Positions 1 to 10,400 of a stretch of DNA of 64,000 nucleotides are shown here, one piece after another. Position 1 is the first letter of the stretch, and each line of letters begins with the position of its first letter. The notes beneath the pieces were generated by a model that was not told the DNA's origin, searched no databases, and saw nothing but the letters and a program-made list of their open reading frames with translations. Source of the stretch: Ctena decussata (taxonomy: Eukaryota > Mollusca > Bivalvia > Lucinida > Lucinidae); assembly GCA_963989385.1 (NCBI GenBank), contig OZ022503.1, positions 87,641,138-87,705,137 on the forward strand, in the 5' to 3' direction. The position numbers were made by a program, and so were the translations under genes.

Positions 1-899
1 AAAGTAAATTCTGTCCTTTAGAACTACCGACCACATCGTCTGAGATGGGGTAAAAATACGTTCAGATCACATTGGCAGATATATCTACCGTATCAACCCT
101 CATAAACGCCCCTGCTCTAATAACTACCCCCTGCATCTTTTCCGAAAATGTTGTTATATTAACTTGCATGAATTGCTGTTTGTTTCTGCCAGGCTGTGGA
201 CGAGGTAGCTCTTTGACCTGGGATCTTCTCTTAAACGATTCTTTCCTTTAAGAGTTGATCCCTACTGAGAAAGGAGGCAAAAAAGTAGAGTTGCTGCCTC
301 TGAAAGTATACCCATTACCTGTTACTGCTTATTAGAGGTACATTGGAAAAGGCTGATTTACTACAATTTAGGCTCTAAATAACGCGCCCCTCCCCCCTTC
401 ACAAAATGCAACGCCACCAGGGCATTTAATAGAATACATACGGTAATACCCTAAGGTTAGTGGATATACGTACGTATTTTTCGGCCATTTTTACAAAAAG
501 TAAACAACTTTTCCGACATCTATTTACTCTCCTAATAACAACTACAACTTTACAACACCAAGATTGAAAAACTTATATTTTCAAAAAGCCTAGGTTTCAA
601 GGTTTGAAATCCGAGATTTAAAACCTAAATTTTGAAATCTTGTACTGAGAATTTGACATGATCCTAAGGCAATGTGCGAATCAGCCTTCATGACTTCCAG
701 TTTGCTTCCCTCGCCGACTAAGCCCTTCGAAAGAAGATTAAGTTGGCCCCTGTTTAGAAAAAAGGGGAGAAAGAAAATCATTGAAAACGTACCTATTTGC
801 CTTAATGCTCAGCTATACCTGCATTGTGACCAGGTTGCACATTTGCACGACCGTTACAGCGGGCAAACCCAGATAATATCACGTATATGGTGCAACAGG
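1..899. other. Left flank of the endogenous retrovirus, no gene seen
   Basis: No exon was recognised on either strand. The missing last exon of GDAP1-like gene A would be expected on the minus strand on this side, but no tryptophan-leucine-cysteine-glycine signature or membrane tail could be read here. Bases 230-330 are a diverged copy of a dispersed repeat seen again near 32520, 53680 and 63050, recognised by TTTCCTTTAAGAGTTGA followed by a CTGAAAGT block. The short reading frames on both strands have no family resemblance. Confidence 0.5.
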
Positions 900-1551
900 T
901 GTTGCGTAATGGCTAGTTGCCTCTAAAATCCGCAAGTAAAATCAGAGTAGAATATTGGTCTTAATTATATTAAAATGCACTCTTGAGATGTAGGGCAATG
1001 ACGTAGTAGCTTCTGATAAGGTTATCTTGTTCTTCTATTCTGAGTTCATAATCATGGGTGTGTTAGACAGGTATCAGTTTTTATTACTTTGTTTACTTAG
1101 AATCCAGACAATTTATTACCCTTTGCCAGACGGTTTTGACACTATTTCAGCCATAAATTAGATAACAGTTTTTCGGTCAGGTCAATATACGTCATAGAAT
1201 TGACTGAGTTTTGCATCCTAAAATTAGTTCTTTGTCACCGAAAGTCTCCTTATAAGGCGAAGTCTGGTAGATGGGATCATTATTATTAGTAAGTGACATA
1301 ATGTATATTGTTAAAAATAGAGGTTCGGAAGTCTGTATAAAAGGGGGAGAGAGTGTGGTTGCGGGGAGAATATGCATTAGTAGTCTTCTTGATCAGTTGA
1401 TACATTTGTATACGAGTGTGCATGGTGTAGAATGGCTCCTGTGGTTAAAGAGTTTAGATAAAATGACTTAGAAAATAGACCAGTGACTTGAGTTGTACTT
1501 ATACCCCCAAGCCACCCGGGCAGTGGTCACTTGTGTGGTCACTACGCAACA
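900..1551 (+). repeat. 5' LTR of the endogenous retrovirus
   Basis: 652 bp, bounded by a perfect 9-bp inverted repeat (TGTTGCGTA/TACGCAACA) with canonical TG...CA ends. A TATAAAA box at 1336-1342 sits in the second half and is the likely core promoter. No clear AATAAA was found in the LTR, so the R/U5 boundary cannot be placed. Confidence 0.95.
1336..1342 (+). promoter_or_regulatory. TATA box of the 5' LTR
   Basis: TATAAAA followed by a purine-rich run. It is about 210 bp before the end of the LTR, a reasonable place for the U3 promoter. The same box is present in the 3' LTR at about 10837. Confidence 0.55.
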
Positions 1552-1566
1552 CCACTGGACTTATTT

Positions 1567-1584
1567 TGGTGCCGTGACCAGGAT
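1567..1584 (+). promoter_or_regulatory. Primer-binding site, tRNA-His type
   Basis: TGGTGCCGTGAC is the complement of a tRNA 3' end carrying CCA and an acceptor stem TCACGGC. This matches metazoan tRNA-His (5' acceptor GCCGTGA). Beyond 12 bases the match has two mismatches and then resumes with GGAT. The site starts 15 nt after the LTR, a longer gap than usual. The tRNA assignment rests on memory of tRNA-His, not a search. Confidence 0.7.
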
Positions 1585-1659
1585 GGACTTCACTTTATTC
1601 TGAACATTTAGTTTCTTCCTCTGGAATATTGAGTTCGTGCTCCAGGACATTGTGGTCTG

Positions 1660-1665
1660 GTAAGT
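1660..1665 (+). promoter_or_regulatory. Candidate retroviral splice donor
   Basis: CTG followed by GTAAGTTAAG in the leader, between primer site and gag start codon. It is a near-consensus donor and could pair with the acceptor at 6758-6759 to make a spliced env message that skips gag and pol. Confidence 0.65.
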
Positions 1666-1694
1666 TAAGTCTACTTTATTTCTAAAACATAGAA

Positions 1695-2597
1695 ATGGCT
1701 GACCAGGACGTTGTGGGGCAGGTTTTTCAAAACCTGGCTGTGGAAATGGGAAATGTTTCCACCGCTTTAGGGGCTCAAGGAGTAAATCAAATAGTTTTTC
1801 CATTTGAGGGGGAAGCCAAAAAGTTTAAAGAATGGGTAAAGTCCATAGAAAAATATGCAGCTTTGATGAACCTGGACGATGTAAGGACAAAAAGGGTGGC
1901 TTACCAGTCAAGTCGGGGCCCAGTTAGTGATTTTATCAAACGTTATTCCGAGGGACACCCCGGGATAACATGGGTTCAATTAAAGGATGAGTTAGGGCGT
2001 AGGTTCTCCGAGGTTACTGATGCCCAACATGCCTTTATGCTGTTGAGGAAAGTACGTCAAAAACACGGTGAGACCGTACAGGTCTATGCCGAACGGCTAT
2101 TAACACTAGCGGAAGATGCCTTTGATAACCAGCAGGGTCCGCCGGTCCAAAGACAGCTGATAGACATATTTGTCGATGGGTTGGCTGAGGACCAACTGAA
2201 ATTAAAAGTGTTAAGGGAAAACCCGAATACATTAGAGGCTGCTGTTACGGCCGCCACTAATGAGCAGAACTTGCGTAGGCGTTTCAATTTGCGCACTCAT
2301 CATCAACATATTCCTGATGATGATCGAATGGAGGTCGATCATTATAGACCTGCATTGCGATGTTTCAAATGTCACAAAGTAGGTCACAAAAGTAAGGACT
2401 GTAGGGCGAGGGCCAATGTAAGGGCTGTTGTTAATGCAAATCAGCCTATAAATGATGACAGGAAAAAGGAGATGCTCTGTTGGTACTGCTCTAAAAAAGG
2501 GCACTTTAAACGGGAATGTAGGAAAAGGCAGGCTGATTTGGGCCGGGATGAGAGAAATTCCGGGCCTAGAGGAGGCCAGGCAAAGTCGGAAAACTAG
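1695..2597 (+). CDS. gag: Gag polyprotein with two CCHC zinc knuckles
   Basis: A 300-residue structural protein expected to package the genomic RNA. The N-terminal two thirds is a helical capsid-like region of the kind seen in gypsy Gags. Two nucleocapsid zinc knuckles follow, each with C-X2-C-X4-H-X4-C spacing: C223/C226/H231/C236 and C262/C265/H270/C275. The tail is basic and glycine-rich. The start is the first ATG after the leader, in good context. The frame is intact. Pol lies in the -1 frame and its open region overlaps the end of gag from 2537 to 2594. Confidence 0.93.
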   Translation: MADQDVVGQVFQNLAVEMGNVSTALGAQGVNQIVFPFEGEAKKFKEWVKSIEKYAALMNLDDVRTKRVAYQSSRGPVSDFIKRYSEGHPGITWVQLKDELGRRFSEVTDAQHAFMLLRKVRQKHGETVQVYAERLLTLAEDAFDNQQGPPVQRQLIDIFVDGLAEDQLKLKVLRENPNTLEAAVTAATNEQNLRRRFNLRTHHQHIPDDDRMEVDHYRPALRCFKCHKVGHKSKDCRARANVRAVVNANQPINDDRKKEMLCWYCSKKGHFKRECRKRQADLGRDERNSGPRGGQAKSEN

Positions 2598-3814
2598 GGC
2601 CCTCCTTTCGTGACGAAGCCCACGGAAGGAGAAGGAAATTTTGTAAAGACATTCCAAAGTTTGATATAGCCTTAACAGGGAGTCCAAATTCATGTTTAAT
2701 ACAGTTAGGAAAAAATAAATTTCGAACCTTAGTAGACTCTGGAGCCGAAGTATCATTGATGCATAGGCGCGTTTATCGATCATTAAAAGAAAAGCCCGCC
2801 TTAGTTAAGAAAACCGCGAGGTTGCAGTCAGTCAGTGGTGGATGTTTAAAAATTGATGGGTATGTTACCCTCACATTCAAAATCGGGGATACCGAAGTTA
2901 AACATTCGTTCTACGTTTCGCCTTCTATAAATAGAAATTTTATATTGGGTAGGGACTGGCTTGTGCAAAATGGTGTAAGGTTATACTTCGACTTAGGATT
3001 TCTACGAATTGGCAGTTCCACAGTGCCTCTTGAGGAAGACATTCATATAGCATCCCTTGTGCGTTTAAGGTCAACAACTGTTTTAAAACCTCAAACTGCT
3101 ACTGTTTGTGTAGGCAAAATTAAGGATAGCTCTGAATTTCAAGTCCGGCAGATATATTCGGTCACCGCTACGGAAACAAAGTTCATAAGCAGTGAGCCCG
3201 GGTTGATGGTTTCAAACTCGGTGGGCAGATTAAATAAAGATCGCACTCTACCGATTATGGTTGTTAATAACACGAATCGAACAATGAGGCTGTTAAAAGG
3301 ATGTGTCATCGCAAAAGTTGAAGCAACTGATCCCACCGAAGTAAACAGTTTAGACAGTGTTCAGAAACACCCTGATCAAAAAGCTAAAGGTGATTGGACA
3401 GCTGAAGTCGACGTCCCTGAAAAGCACAAAGAAACCGTAATCAATTTCCTTAAAAGTCACCATGACTTGTTTGCAGTAAAGGACTCTGAACTCGGGCATA
3501 CTGACGGGGTGAAAATGAAACTTGATACAGCTGACCATCCTCCCATTAAACTAAGGCCCTACCGGACACCCATACATAATAGAGAGGTGATCGATAAGGC
3601 AGTAGACGAAATGCTTGAGGCAAACATTATTCGAAGGTCAAAATCCCCATGGAGTTTCCCCGTAGTTATTGTTGACAAAAAGGATGGGTCAAAACGATTT
3701 TGTGTAGATTTTAGAAAACTGAATCAAATAACAAAACCAAATTCATATCCTCTTCCGTTAATTGATGATATTTTGGCCCTTCTAGGCAAAGCCAAATACT
3801 TTACCTCCTTAGAT
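2537..3814 (+). pseudogene. pol: Pol, 5' part: aspartic protease and first half of reverse transcriptase, ended by an in-frame TAG
   Basis: The frame is open from just after a TGA at 2534-2536 and is -1 relative to gag, so synthesis probably relies on -1 frameshifting in the overlap. No textbook slippery heptamer is visible; G GAA AAC at the last gag codons is a weak candidate. A retroviral-type protease is marked by DSGAE (2735-2749) and ILGRDW (about 2945). The RT follows from about 3540, with motifs FCVDFRKLN and YPLP. The stop codon TAG at 3815-3817 falls just after the first catalytic aspartate block of the RT. The same frame resumes immediately downstream, so this looks like a single point lesion. 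Confidence 0.9.
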
Positions 3815-3817
3815 TAG

Positions 3818-6655
3818 AAATCTGGGTATTGGCAAGTACTGATGGAGGAAACAGATAAAGAGAAAACTGCTTTTGCTTGTCATCGCGGTTTGTTTGAGTT
3901 TAATGTTATGCCGTTTGGTCTTTGCTCTGCTCCGGCAGTTTTTCAGGAGCTTATGACAATTGTTCTTCAGGGATTAAGTCATTTTGCCACAGCCTACCTC
4001 GATGACATTTTGATATACAGTGAAACTTTGGAGCAACACATGTTTCATTTAGAGACCGTTTTTGATAGGTTACGTCAACATGGGCTGAAATTAAAACTGA
4101 AAAAGTGTTCATTTCTACAATTAGAGACCCAGTATCTAGGGTTCATTATTAATGACCAAGGAATAAGCCCCGATCCTCGGAAAGTAGAGGCTATCAGGTC
4201 GCTCCCAGCTCCAACTTGTGTCAGAGAAGTTCGGTCTTTCATTGGAATGTGTTCATATTACCGCCGATTCATACCAAATTTTTCAGAGATAGCTGAGCCC
4301 ATTATCGACCTAACTCGGAAGTATGCTAGGTTCAAGTGGTCAGGAAATTGCCAGAATAGTTTTGAATATTTGAAGCAAAGTCTTACAGTGGTGCCCTTAT
4401 TAGCCTATCCAGATCCTAACAAACCATACACCCTGTATACAGACGCAAGTAATTCCTGCATAGGGGCCTGCTTGACCCAGCAGTGTGATGAGGAAGATAT
4501 CTTTTTGCCAAATGTCAAAAATGAAAAACCTATCTATTATCTTTCCCATAAATTGAGCAAGACTCAATGTAAATGGTCAACTATGGAAAAGGAAGCTTTT
4601 GCAATTCATTATTCTTTGCAGAAACTGGATTACTATCTTCACAACGCGAAATTTGTCATCAAAACGGATCATAAACCCTTAAAATATTTACTTGAGTCTC
4701 CAATGCAAAATAAGAAAATACAACTTTGGGCTTTAGGAATGGCAGGGTACAATTGCTCGATTGAATACATTGCTGGTACTGAAAATACCTGTGCTGACTT
4801 ACTGTCACGTAAACCTGAGGTTAAAGGGGAAGAGCATGAGGTAGAGCACTTTGAACTTGACATAAATGACAATGCTTTTGAAGTCGGTGCAATCAATTCT
4901 AACGAGATTAATCCTAAGGATTTCGCTGGGTGCAGCTGGCCAGTGAAGGAAAATTTAGATATCCCAGATTGTGATATCAAGGGTTTAGATATGGCCTTAG
5001 AACAAAACAAGGATAAGAACATTACGGAACTCAGAACAGTCTTAGGGCAAGGGGAACCATCTAAAACTATTAAGCAACGGTATCTTGTCGAAAATGGCAT
5101 ACTTTACTATCTTTCAGATCCAAATGATAACCCAACGCTACGTCTTTTTATTCCTGAACATTTAAGACTAATGGTAGTAAAACAATACCATGATGACAAC
5201 GGTCATATGGGCGTGCAAAAGACATATGACGCAATAAGACAGAAATACTTTTGGCCAAACTTATTTCAAGAATTGTACGAATATGTTTCAAAATGCGTTA
5301 GTTGTCAATCTAGGACAGGTCAAAATACAAAACCATTGTTGCAAAATGCAGATATACCACCATATGCTTTTGCCAAACTAAGTCTGGATTTGTCGGGGCC
5401 CTATCCAAAAACATTGTCTGGTAATAAATACATTATTGCCTTTGTTGATTGGTACAGCGGATGGCCAGAAGCTTTTGCAGTGGCTGATAAAACAGCAGAA
5501 ACAGTAGCACATTTAATTATAGAAGAGATATATCCTCGCTTTGGTTGTCCTTTAGAAATAGTGACTGATAATGGTTCTGAGAACGTTAATAGGGTCGTAA
5601 GGGAAACCCTTCAAGCTATGAACATCCACCATGTCACTACTTCGTTTTACCATCCTAACAGCAATTCGAAAGTGGAAAGATTTCACAGAACATTGCATGA
5701 TATTTTGGCTAAACGGCTTCAGGACGGACAAGATACATGGGACCTCCATTTGAACCAAGCATTGGCTGCCATACGGTTCAATGTTAGTGAGGCGACAGAA
5801 TATACACCATATTACTTGTTATATGGACGTGACGTCGTCTTACCCATCGATAACTTGCTGAAGCCCCGGCTAAAATATCATGGTGAGGATCTCTATCAGA
5901 TTGCACTCCAAGAGCAACATAAAGCATTTATGCTTGTTCATGGACGCCTCAGAAAACAGCAGCGTAAGCAAGCTAAGTATGCAAATAGGAAACGCAAAGA
6001 TGTGACGTATAACGTAGGTGATCCGGTATTTCACAAAAAGCACGTTCGTACAAAGATAGAAGGACGCTGGCGACCATTTTATAGGATAATTGAGCAAAAA
6101 TCGCCCGTGACATATCTGTTAAAGAATCAGCTGGACGGTAAAACAGTTGACGCTCACGCTGATGATATCAAACTAGCAAAGGTTGACACTTGGCATATGC
6201 CAAAAACCGATACAGGTCAACCACGTCGTAAGGCTGCATATGTGGTGCCGCCGATGTCAGACGGTGATTCGTCAGAAACAGATACCTCAGAATCGGAATC
6301 TGCTGAGAATCCGCAACAAAAACTTGTTGATCTTGCTCGCCAGGAACGAGAAGATTCCGATGCTGAGGATAATATTCCTAAAATGGAACTAGCAAAGCGC
6401 GTTCGAGAGCGAGAACTGCGTGAAAATGACGAAACCGCATATGCATCAGACGATATGTTAACTGCAAGCGATGCAGATTCAGAGGCTACAGTGGATTATG
6501 AACTTTCAGATTCAATGTTAATTGAAGAAGTTAAAAAGGGTAAAGTCGAACCTGAAATGGTAGGTCAGACTGGTACAAAAAAGAGAAAACGATCTGAGAA
6601 GGGTCGGAATGCCAAAGTTAGAACCCTGCTCAGCGCTATTGCTGGAATGTTCTGA
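3818..6655 (+). pseudogene. pol: Pol, 3' part: RT palm, RNase H, integrase, acidic tail
   Basis: Same frame as the upstream pol segment; the first ATG is at 3842. The RT active site YLDD is at 3995-4006. RNase H shows TDAS at 4439-4450 and the later TDHKPL block. Integrase has the HHCC zinc site (H codons at 5189 and 5204, C codons at 5294 and 5303) and a catalytic triad D5387, D5567, E5675 (first base of codon) with exactly 35 residues between the last two, i.e. DD35E. A GPY/F-like module follows near 6068. The last 150 or so residues are acidic and serine-rich, then lysine-rich, an extension beyond most Ty3/gypsy integrases. All catalytic residues inspected are present; only the upstream TAG breaks pol. 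Confidence 0.92.
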
Positions 6656-6757
6656 AAGTAAATGGCTTCGGTTTAATAATTTTATGTATATAAAGAATAG
6701 TAATAGATACTCAGTAAACAGAGGCTGAGACCTAATCTAAGGTGTCTGTTTCGTTGC

Positions 6758-6759
6758 AG
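6758..6759 (+). promoter_or_regulatory. Candidate env splice acceptor
   Basis: CTGTTTCGTTGCAG ends here, 25 nt before the env ATG and about 100 nt after the pol stop. With the donor at 1660 it would remove about 5.1 kb and yield a subgenomic env mRNA, as in insect errantiviruses. Confidence 0.65.
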
Positions 6760-6784
6760 GAGACAGACAGTGGTAGCACAGAAG

Positions 6785-8827
6785 ATGCGTCTCCTTATTC
6801 TCCTGTCATTAATTGGCTATGCCGTGGGGGTAATCGTACATGAAAATGTTGTATTCCAAAAAGTAAATGACATCACATCTACAGGTGCTAGATGGCTAAT
6901 AACATTTGTACAAGATTTACAGCCCTTTAAGTACTTCCTTGCACGGGTTGCTGCAGACATAGATGAAATGTCAAAAATAACAGAAACAATGATTGACCAC
7001 TACAGTGGTCCAAAGCAACAGAGCTTTTCTAATACACTTACAAATTTACGTGCAGAAATTGATTCCCTCGATAAAGTTCTTGAAGGCATATTACAAAGTT
7101 ATTCTGATTATGAATCGCTGGGGTCAAGGGATCGCAGGAGTATCTTACCTGTGGTCGGAAAAATAATGTCGTTCATGTTCGGCACTATTTCAGAAAGTGA
7201 CCTTGAGGACGTAAGACGAGCCCTCACTGAACTGTCAAGAAATCAACAAGACATAGTACATATGCTTGAGGAACAAATGTCAATACTTAACGTCTCCAGG
7301 ACACAAATAGCGGAAAATCGCATGGCCATACTTGATCTAGTAAAATGTGTCAACCTCTTCGATCAGCGACTAACGGCCCTGACAACAGCTATTCAAAAAC
7401 GTTTGGAAAAGGTAGAGACATTTATAAATGTATATGCGCAAATGGATCTTATCATCAGTGGCATCAAAGATGCCATTTTACGAGCTAACTTTTATTTAGA
7501 AAATTTACGACTAGAGCTTAATATGTTATCTCTTAATCATTTAAGTCCAAGTTTGATAACTCCTAAAAACTTGAAACAGCTCTTGCTAACAGTAAAAACG
7601 AAATTGCCCTTTTCACTTAAACTTCCTGAGGATCCGGAGACAGACATTTGGTACTTTTATCGCACATTGATCTGCAAAACGGTTTTACATGATGATAAAA
7701 TACTTGTTGTTATAAGTATTCCTTTGCTTGACCAAAATGGGGAGTATGAAGTTTATAAAATACATGTTTTACCACTCCCCTGGGTCAATTCATCCTCAAC
7801 TACACAAAGTTTACCAGAGATGGTAGCTACATACGATGTTCAATATGCTGGACTTTTGATGAACAAAGAACGAAACAGATATGCTCTGTTGACTGCTGAT
7901 GAAGTACAGGCTTGCAGCAATGCCGTCATGAGATACTGTACACCTAGAAACGCGGTACTCCCTGTCAATTTACATCGCTTGTGCATTTTAGCCTTATTCT
8001 TCAAGAACAATGCGTACATAGACGCGTATTGTCATAGGGTAGTGACCCCTAATAGCGTGTTGCCACAAGCAAAATACCTGTCCGTGGGTCAGTGGGTGGT
8101 GAGTCTAACAGAACCTCTTACCTTTTCTATCGTATGTACCGAAAATGAAGGCAGGAAATCTGCTCTGACACAGCAAACTAAAACTCTGAATCCGCCCATA
8201 GATGTTATAAGACTAAGACCTGGGTGTTCAGGATCTAGTAATTTCTTAAATTTACCACCCTACTACCAATTTGAGGAGCATGTTTCCATCATGGACCCCT
8301 TTAATAACCTAATCGAACTCAAAAACGAGACTAAATTTCGCATTTGGAACCCTTTGAAAGAAGCTCTTCCGAACTTCACGAAAATTGAAATACCCACGAA
8401 TTTAAGCACGATAAAGCAAATACCCATGGACGATTTAATATTAAAATTGCGGGGCATGCATAGGGTGCAAATTCAGGACAACTCCTGGCCATTATGGGCA
8501 TACATAATAATTAACAGCGGCATTTGTATCATAGCAGGGGGATTGATATTTTTGTACTTAAGATATCGGAGAAATAAGAAAACCCAACCCCATGAAGCCC
8601 CTGGTTGTTGCGAACGGCTAGCCATATTCTGTGTTGACAGAATTAAGGTAGACAAAGACAAACCACGTGACCAACCTTCGGTGTCCTACTCTAAAGAAAC
8701 GGATGGAGTGACTATTCTTCAGGGCAGTGGACAGTCTGCCCCACCGACAAACGAGGTTACTATGGACTCGGTTCTAAAACATCTTTATCCGAGTTTACCT
8801 AGGGTGGGTAACGTGCCATCACAGTAA
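6785..8827 (+). CDS. env: Envelope glycoprotein, baculovirus F / errantivirus Env-like class I fusion protein
   Basis: 680 residues, intact. The ATG at 6785 gives a clean signal peptide (MRLLILLSLIGYAVG). A basic RDRR tetrapeptide at residues 115-118 resembles a furin site. It is directly followed by a glycine-containing hydrophobic stretch with MFG, arranged like the fusion peptide of baculovirus F proteins and insect errantivirus Envs. Long helical segments (about residues 130-250) look like coiled coil. The ectodomain is cysteine-bearing with several N-glycosylation sequons near 540-560. A membrane anchor spans about 571-594 and is followed by RYRRNKK and a tail of roughly 85 residues. Family assignment is from architecture; a profile search against Baculo_F would settle it. 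Confidence 0.85.
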   Translation: MRLLILLSLIGYAVGVIVHENVVFQKVNDITSTGARWLITFVQDLQPFKYFLARVAADIDEMSKITETMIDHYSGPKQQSFSNTLTNLRAEIDSLDKVLEGILQSYSDYESLGSRDRRSILPVVGKIMSFMFGTISESDLEDVRRALTELSRNQQDIVHMLEEQMSILNVSRTQIAENRMAILDLVKCVNLFDQRLTALTTAIQKRLEKVETFINVYAQMDLIISGIKDAILRANFYLENLRLELNMLSLNHLSPSLITPKNLKQLLLTVKTKLPFSLKLPEDPETDIWYFYRTLICKTVLHDDKILVVISIPLLDQNGEYEVYKIHVLPLPWVNSSSTTQSLPEMVATYDVQYAGLLMNKERNRYALLTADEVQACSNAVMRYCTPRNAVLPVNLHRLCILALFFKNNAYIDAYCHRVVTPNSVLPQAKYLSVGQWVVSLTEPLTFSIVCTENEGRKSALTQQTKTLNPPIDVIRLRPGCSGSSNFLNLPPYYQFEEHVSIMDPFNNLIELKNETKFRIWNPLKEALPNFTKIEIPTNLSTIKQIPMDDLILKLRGMHRVQIQDNSWPLWAYIIINSGICIIAGGLIFLYLRYRRNKKTQPHEAPGCCERLAIFCVDRIKVDKDKPRDQPSVSYSKETDGVTILQGSGQSAPPTNEVTMDSVLKHLYPSLPRVGNVPSQ

Positions 8828-9491
8828 TAATTTACAACATGATGGACACTACAATCTTGTACATAGTGGACAAAGTATATTTTACAAACAGTGAAGTTAT
8901 GCAATATATATGTGTTATAAATAAACCATTTTAATCTTAGGACATATTATGTTATAAGTGACATGTACACTAGTATATAACGATATGTGTGGACAACGTG
9001 TACATGGGAAATACATGTGTGAACCAGTGGTGGAGCATTAAAACTTGTTGGTCAGCCCTCATTGTTACGAACAGACGGACAGACAGTCGGTTGTCTTTAG
9101 CTTAACTTTGTTTTACAAGCTTACATTCTTTTCTTTAAGAAGTTACAAATTTCATAGAAAATACAACTAAAATGAGGTGTTTCCAAAAGAAAGCAAGCGG
9201 AGCCAGATGTTTCGATTAATTAACAGTAGATAGAAGACTATATTTCGTAATCAGCACACAATCGAGAAATTTTAGAAACAATCGACAGTTAAGCGATTAT
9301 AATGAGGGTATAAAATTTTGCCTAATCAAAGGTGCCAGACAGAGAAAATAATAACTGTCAAAATCTGATACAGGAGCCAAATTCAAACTTTGTTCATTAC
9401 CCAATTTACTATAAATGCAGTTCTCTCGGAAATTGAAATCAAACATTATTTTAACATTATTCGGATTAGTATTATTTAGTAACGTGAAAAT
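8828..9491 (+). other. AT-rich spacer between env and the accessory frame
   Basis: No long frame. AATAAA at 8920-8925 may serve as a polyadenylation signal. Two possible splice acceptors are visible: a pyrimidine run ending CTTTAAG at 9138-9139 and a T-rich run ending TTATTTAG at 9478-9479, the latter 12 nt before the ATG at 9492. A 30-codon frame (9415-9507) with a hydrophobic core overlaps the start of the next frame. Confidence 0.5.
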
Positions 9492-9998
9492 ATGGCAGCT
9501 TCAATAGATTATCAAAGCAGTTTCGAGCCAGGGTGTTGGCGACTAGTGACTGTACAGGATTTACGGGACAATATGTCCGGGGAGGAAGTAGAGAAAGCCG
9601 GGTTAACCGGATTGGACGGGGCCATGGTTATGGCAAAGATCACATGGTCGGCACAGGCTTGTCAGCTCACCCATGGGCAAGGACATGCCCATGGGCCGCC
9701 GTATGAGATAGCGAGGCAGGAGTCAGAGCCAAGCTGGGAAGATGATGCTTCATCCGTGATAACAATCAGTAGTACGGACAGTGATGATACTGTCTTGTAC
9801 GATTATCAGGAGGATGAAGTGTCCAGTTCGCTGGACACTTCTATCTGGGAAGCGGGAGACTGGGACGGCGATGAATGGGAGGCGGCTGGGGCGCCGTCCC
9901 TGAGTGAGGACGACGAGGGCGAGCCGGAGATCTTGTTTCTGCCAGCTGGGGCAGAGAGTTCCAGAGTGGAGGACATTGACGGGTTTTCGTTGGACTGA
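9492..9998 (+). CDS. Accessory ORF between env and 3' LTR, acidic protein of unknown function
   Basis: 168 residues, ATG to TGA, not recognised as any known family. The first 80 residues are mixed and include a GHAHG-type histidine patch. From residue 85 onward the protein is strongly acidic and serine-rich. Residues 89-99 (VITISSTDSDD) have the hydrophobic core plus acidic/serine flank of a SUMO-interacting motif, and EPEILFLPA near 142 is a second short hydrophobic patch in acid surroundings. The coding stretch is visibly GC-richer than env or the flanking spacers. Position matches where retroviruses carry accessory genes. It could be nuclear or a transcription regulator; that is inference. 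Confidence 0.65.
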   Translation: MAASIDYQSSFEPGCWRLVTVQDLRDNMSGEEVEKAGLTGLDGAMVMAKITWSAQACQLTHGQGHAHGPPYEIARQESEPSWEDDASSVITISSTDSDDTVLYDYQEDEVSSSLDTSIWEAGDWDGDEWEAAGAPSLSEDDEGEPEILFLPAGAESSRVEDIDGFSLD

Positions 9999-10386
9999 AA
10001 TTTTTTATTAAACTGTGACAGTGAGACGTGACACTGGAAGGATTGTACAATACATATAACATAATAAGGATTTACGTAGTGACATTAGTCTGTTTGTAGT
10101 CAAAGACTCATTTAGCGGTGTGCATGGAAATTTAACTTGTGCATGGAAAACCACAGGAGGGGAGGTAAGTGAGGAATACTGTTAAATATGTATTGTCAAA
10201 GTTCAACATTGTTCTGTTTACAATCATTTTTAAAGATGTATAAGTTGTTTCTTCATGATAATCTGTATGTTACCGTTAGTAAGATTGACATGTAAAGTTT
10301 ATTGTAAAGCTATAATATATGTCACCTACCAGTAGTTTCATAATCCTTGATATTTTATTCAATAATTAATTTAAAAAAATATCCCG
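9999..10386 (+). other. 3' untranslated spacer of the retrovirus
   Basis: AT-rich, no frame of note. GAGGTAAGTGAG at 10162-10173 is a good splice-donor consensus, but no partner acceptor is obvious. Confidence 0.4.
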
Positions 10387-10400
10387 TAGAAAAGGGCGGG
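10387..10400 (+). promoter_or_regulatory. Polypurine tract
   Basis: A purine run (GAAAAGGGCGGG with one C) directly abuts the 3' LTR, the position required for plus-strand priming. Confidence 0.75.

Noticed and set aside
1192..1377. 61-aa minus-strand frame repeated at 10693-10878
   Set aside because: It lies in both LTRs and is simply duplicated with them; no signal of coding.
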